Source: Bacteroidales bacterium
Lineage (GTDB): Bacteria > Bacteroidota > Bacteroidia > Bacteroidales > UBA10428
NCBI GenBank assembly: GCA_016926235.1
Contig: JAFGOZ010000720.1
Location: forward strand, 1-64,000
Direction of reading: 5' to 3'
Length of the DNA: 64,000 bases
The notes under the pieces are model-generated. The model worked only from the letters and a program-made list of their open reading frames with translations. It was not told the DNA's origin and ran no database searches. The stretch's first letter is position 1. Every line of letters starts with the position of its first letter. Positions 63,951-64,000 of the stretch are shown piece by piece. Made by a program: the position numbers and the translations under genes.

Positions 63951-64000
63951 TTTCAATTTTGCGACCTACTATATAACTAAAATCTATTTCAAAACTTTCC

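Noticed and set aside
63717..63980. 87-codon ORF at the window end
   Set aside because: The last third is made of the GCAAAG repeat; no start context or domain supports it.

Overview
The window looks like chromosomal DNA of a Bacteroidota bacterium, most likely a Bacteroidales/Marinilabiliales-type glycan degrader. The evidence is a SusC/SusD pair, a one-protein hybrid two-component regulator, several proteins ending in type IX secretion (T9SS) sorting domains, many 'SC'-type lipoproteins, low GC, and promoters of the TTTG / TAnnTTTG type. No rRNA, tRNA, CRISPR array, complete insertion sequence or integrase was recognised. The family-level placement is inference.

Layout. 1-1000: a lipoprotein gene bounded by attC-like hairpin DNA. 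1.0-5.9 kb: polysaccharide genes (GH16, a T9SS-exported alpha/beta hydrolase, GH28). 6.0-14.8 kb: an anaerobic-type heme uptake operon (HmuR-like receptor, HmuY, three membrane proteins including an ExbB-like one, and the CobN-like HmuS), with a promoter and a 13-bp perfect inverted repeat at its head. 15.0-17.7 kb: family-4 uracil-DNA glycosylase, then selD and mnmH/selU overlapping on the minus strand. 17.76-18.13 kb: a degenerate 41-42-bp tandem repeat. 18.3-20.05 kb: a small hypothetical protein, a DUF3127 protein with an SSB-like tail and two single-RRM RNA-binding proteins. 20.1-23.4 kb: methyltransferase plus radical SAM operon and a membrane LytTR regulator. 23.7-27.2 kb: a WD40-caspase protein and a helical-repeat protein. 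27.3-35.8 kb: two T9SS-exported LamG proteins, a Dph6-like ATP pyrophosphatase overlapping a pentapeptide-repeat protein, a lipoprotein gene lacking a normal start codon, and an S41 peptidase gene cut by one in-frame stop.

36.1-51.8 kb is a polysaccharide utilisation locus probably aimed at rhamnogalacturonan I: GH3 and a modular PL11 lyase on the plus strand, then the hybrid sensor/AraC regulator, SusD and SusC on the minus strand. SusC/SusD would bind and import oligosaccharides released by the lyase, GH3 would trim them, and the hybrid sensor would switch the locus on. The GH28/GH16/esterase group at 1-6 kb may support the same substrate class.

52.0-57.1 kb is the most unusual part. Three consecutive minus-strand gene blocks (a DUF7151-like lipoprotein; a TonB receptor with a DUF4249 lipoprotein; a DUF6602-type possible nuclease) are separated by 130-140-bp imperfect hairpins with GTTGGGC/GCCCAAC or similar ends. 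The layout resembles an integron cassette array without an integrase. Related DNA flanks the lipoprotein gene at the window start. 57.4-57.8 kb holds a 21-bp tandem repeat. The rest (57.9-63.7 kb) carries two further lipoproteins, two tandem PAS-LuxR regulators, a DUF2905 protein and a GNAT acetyltransferase.
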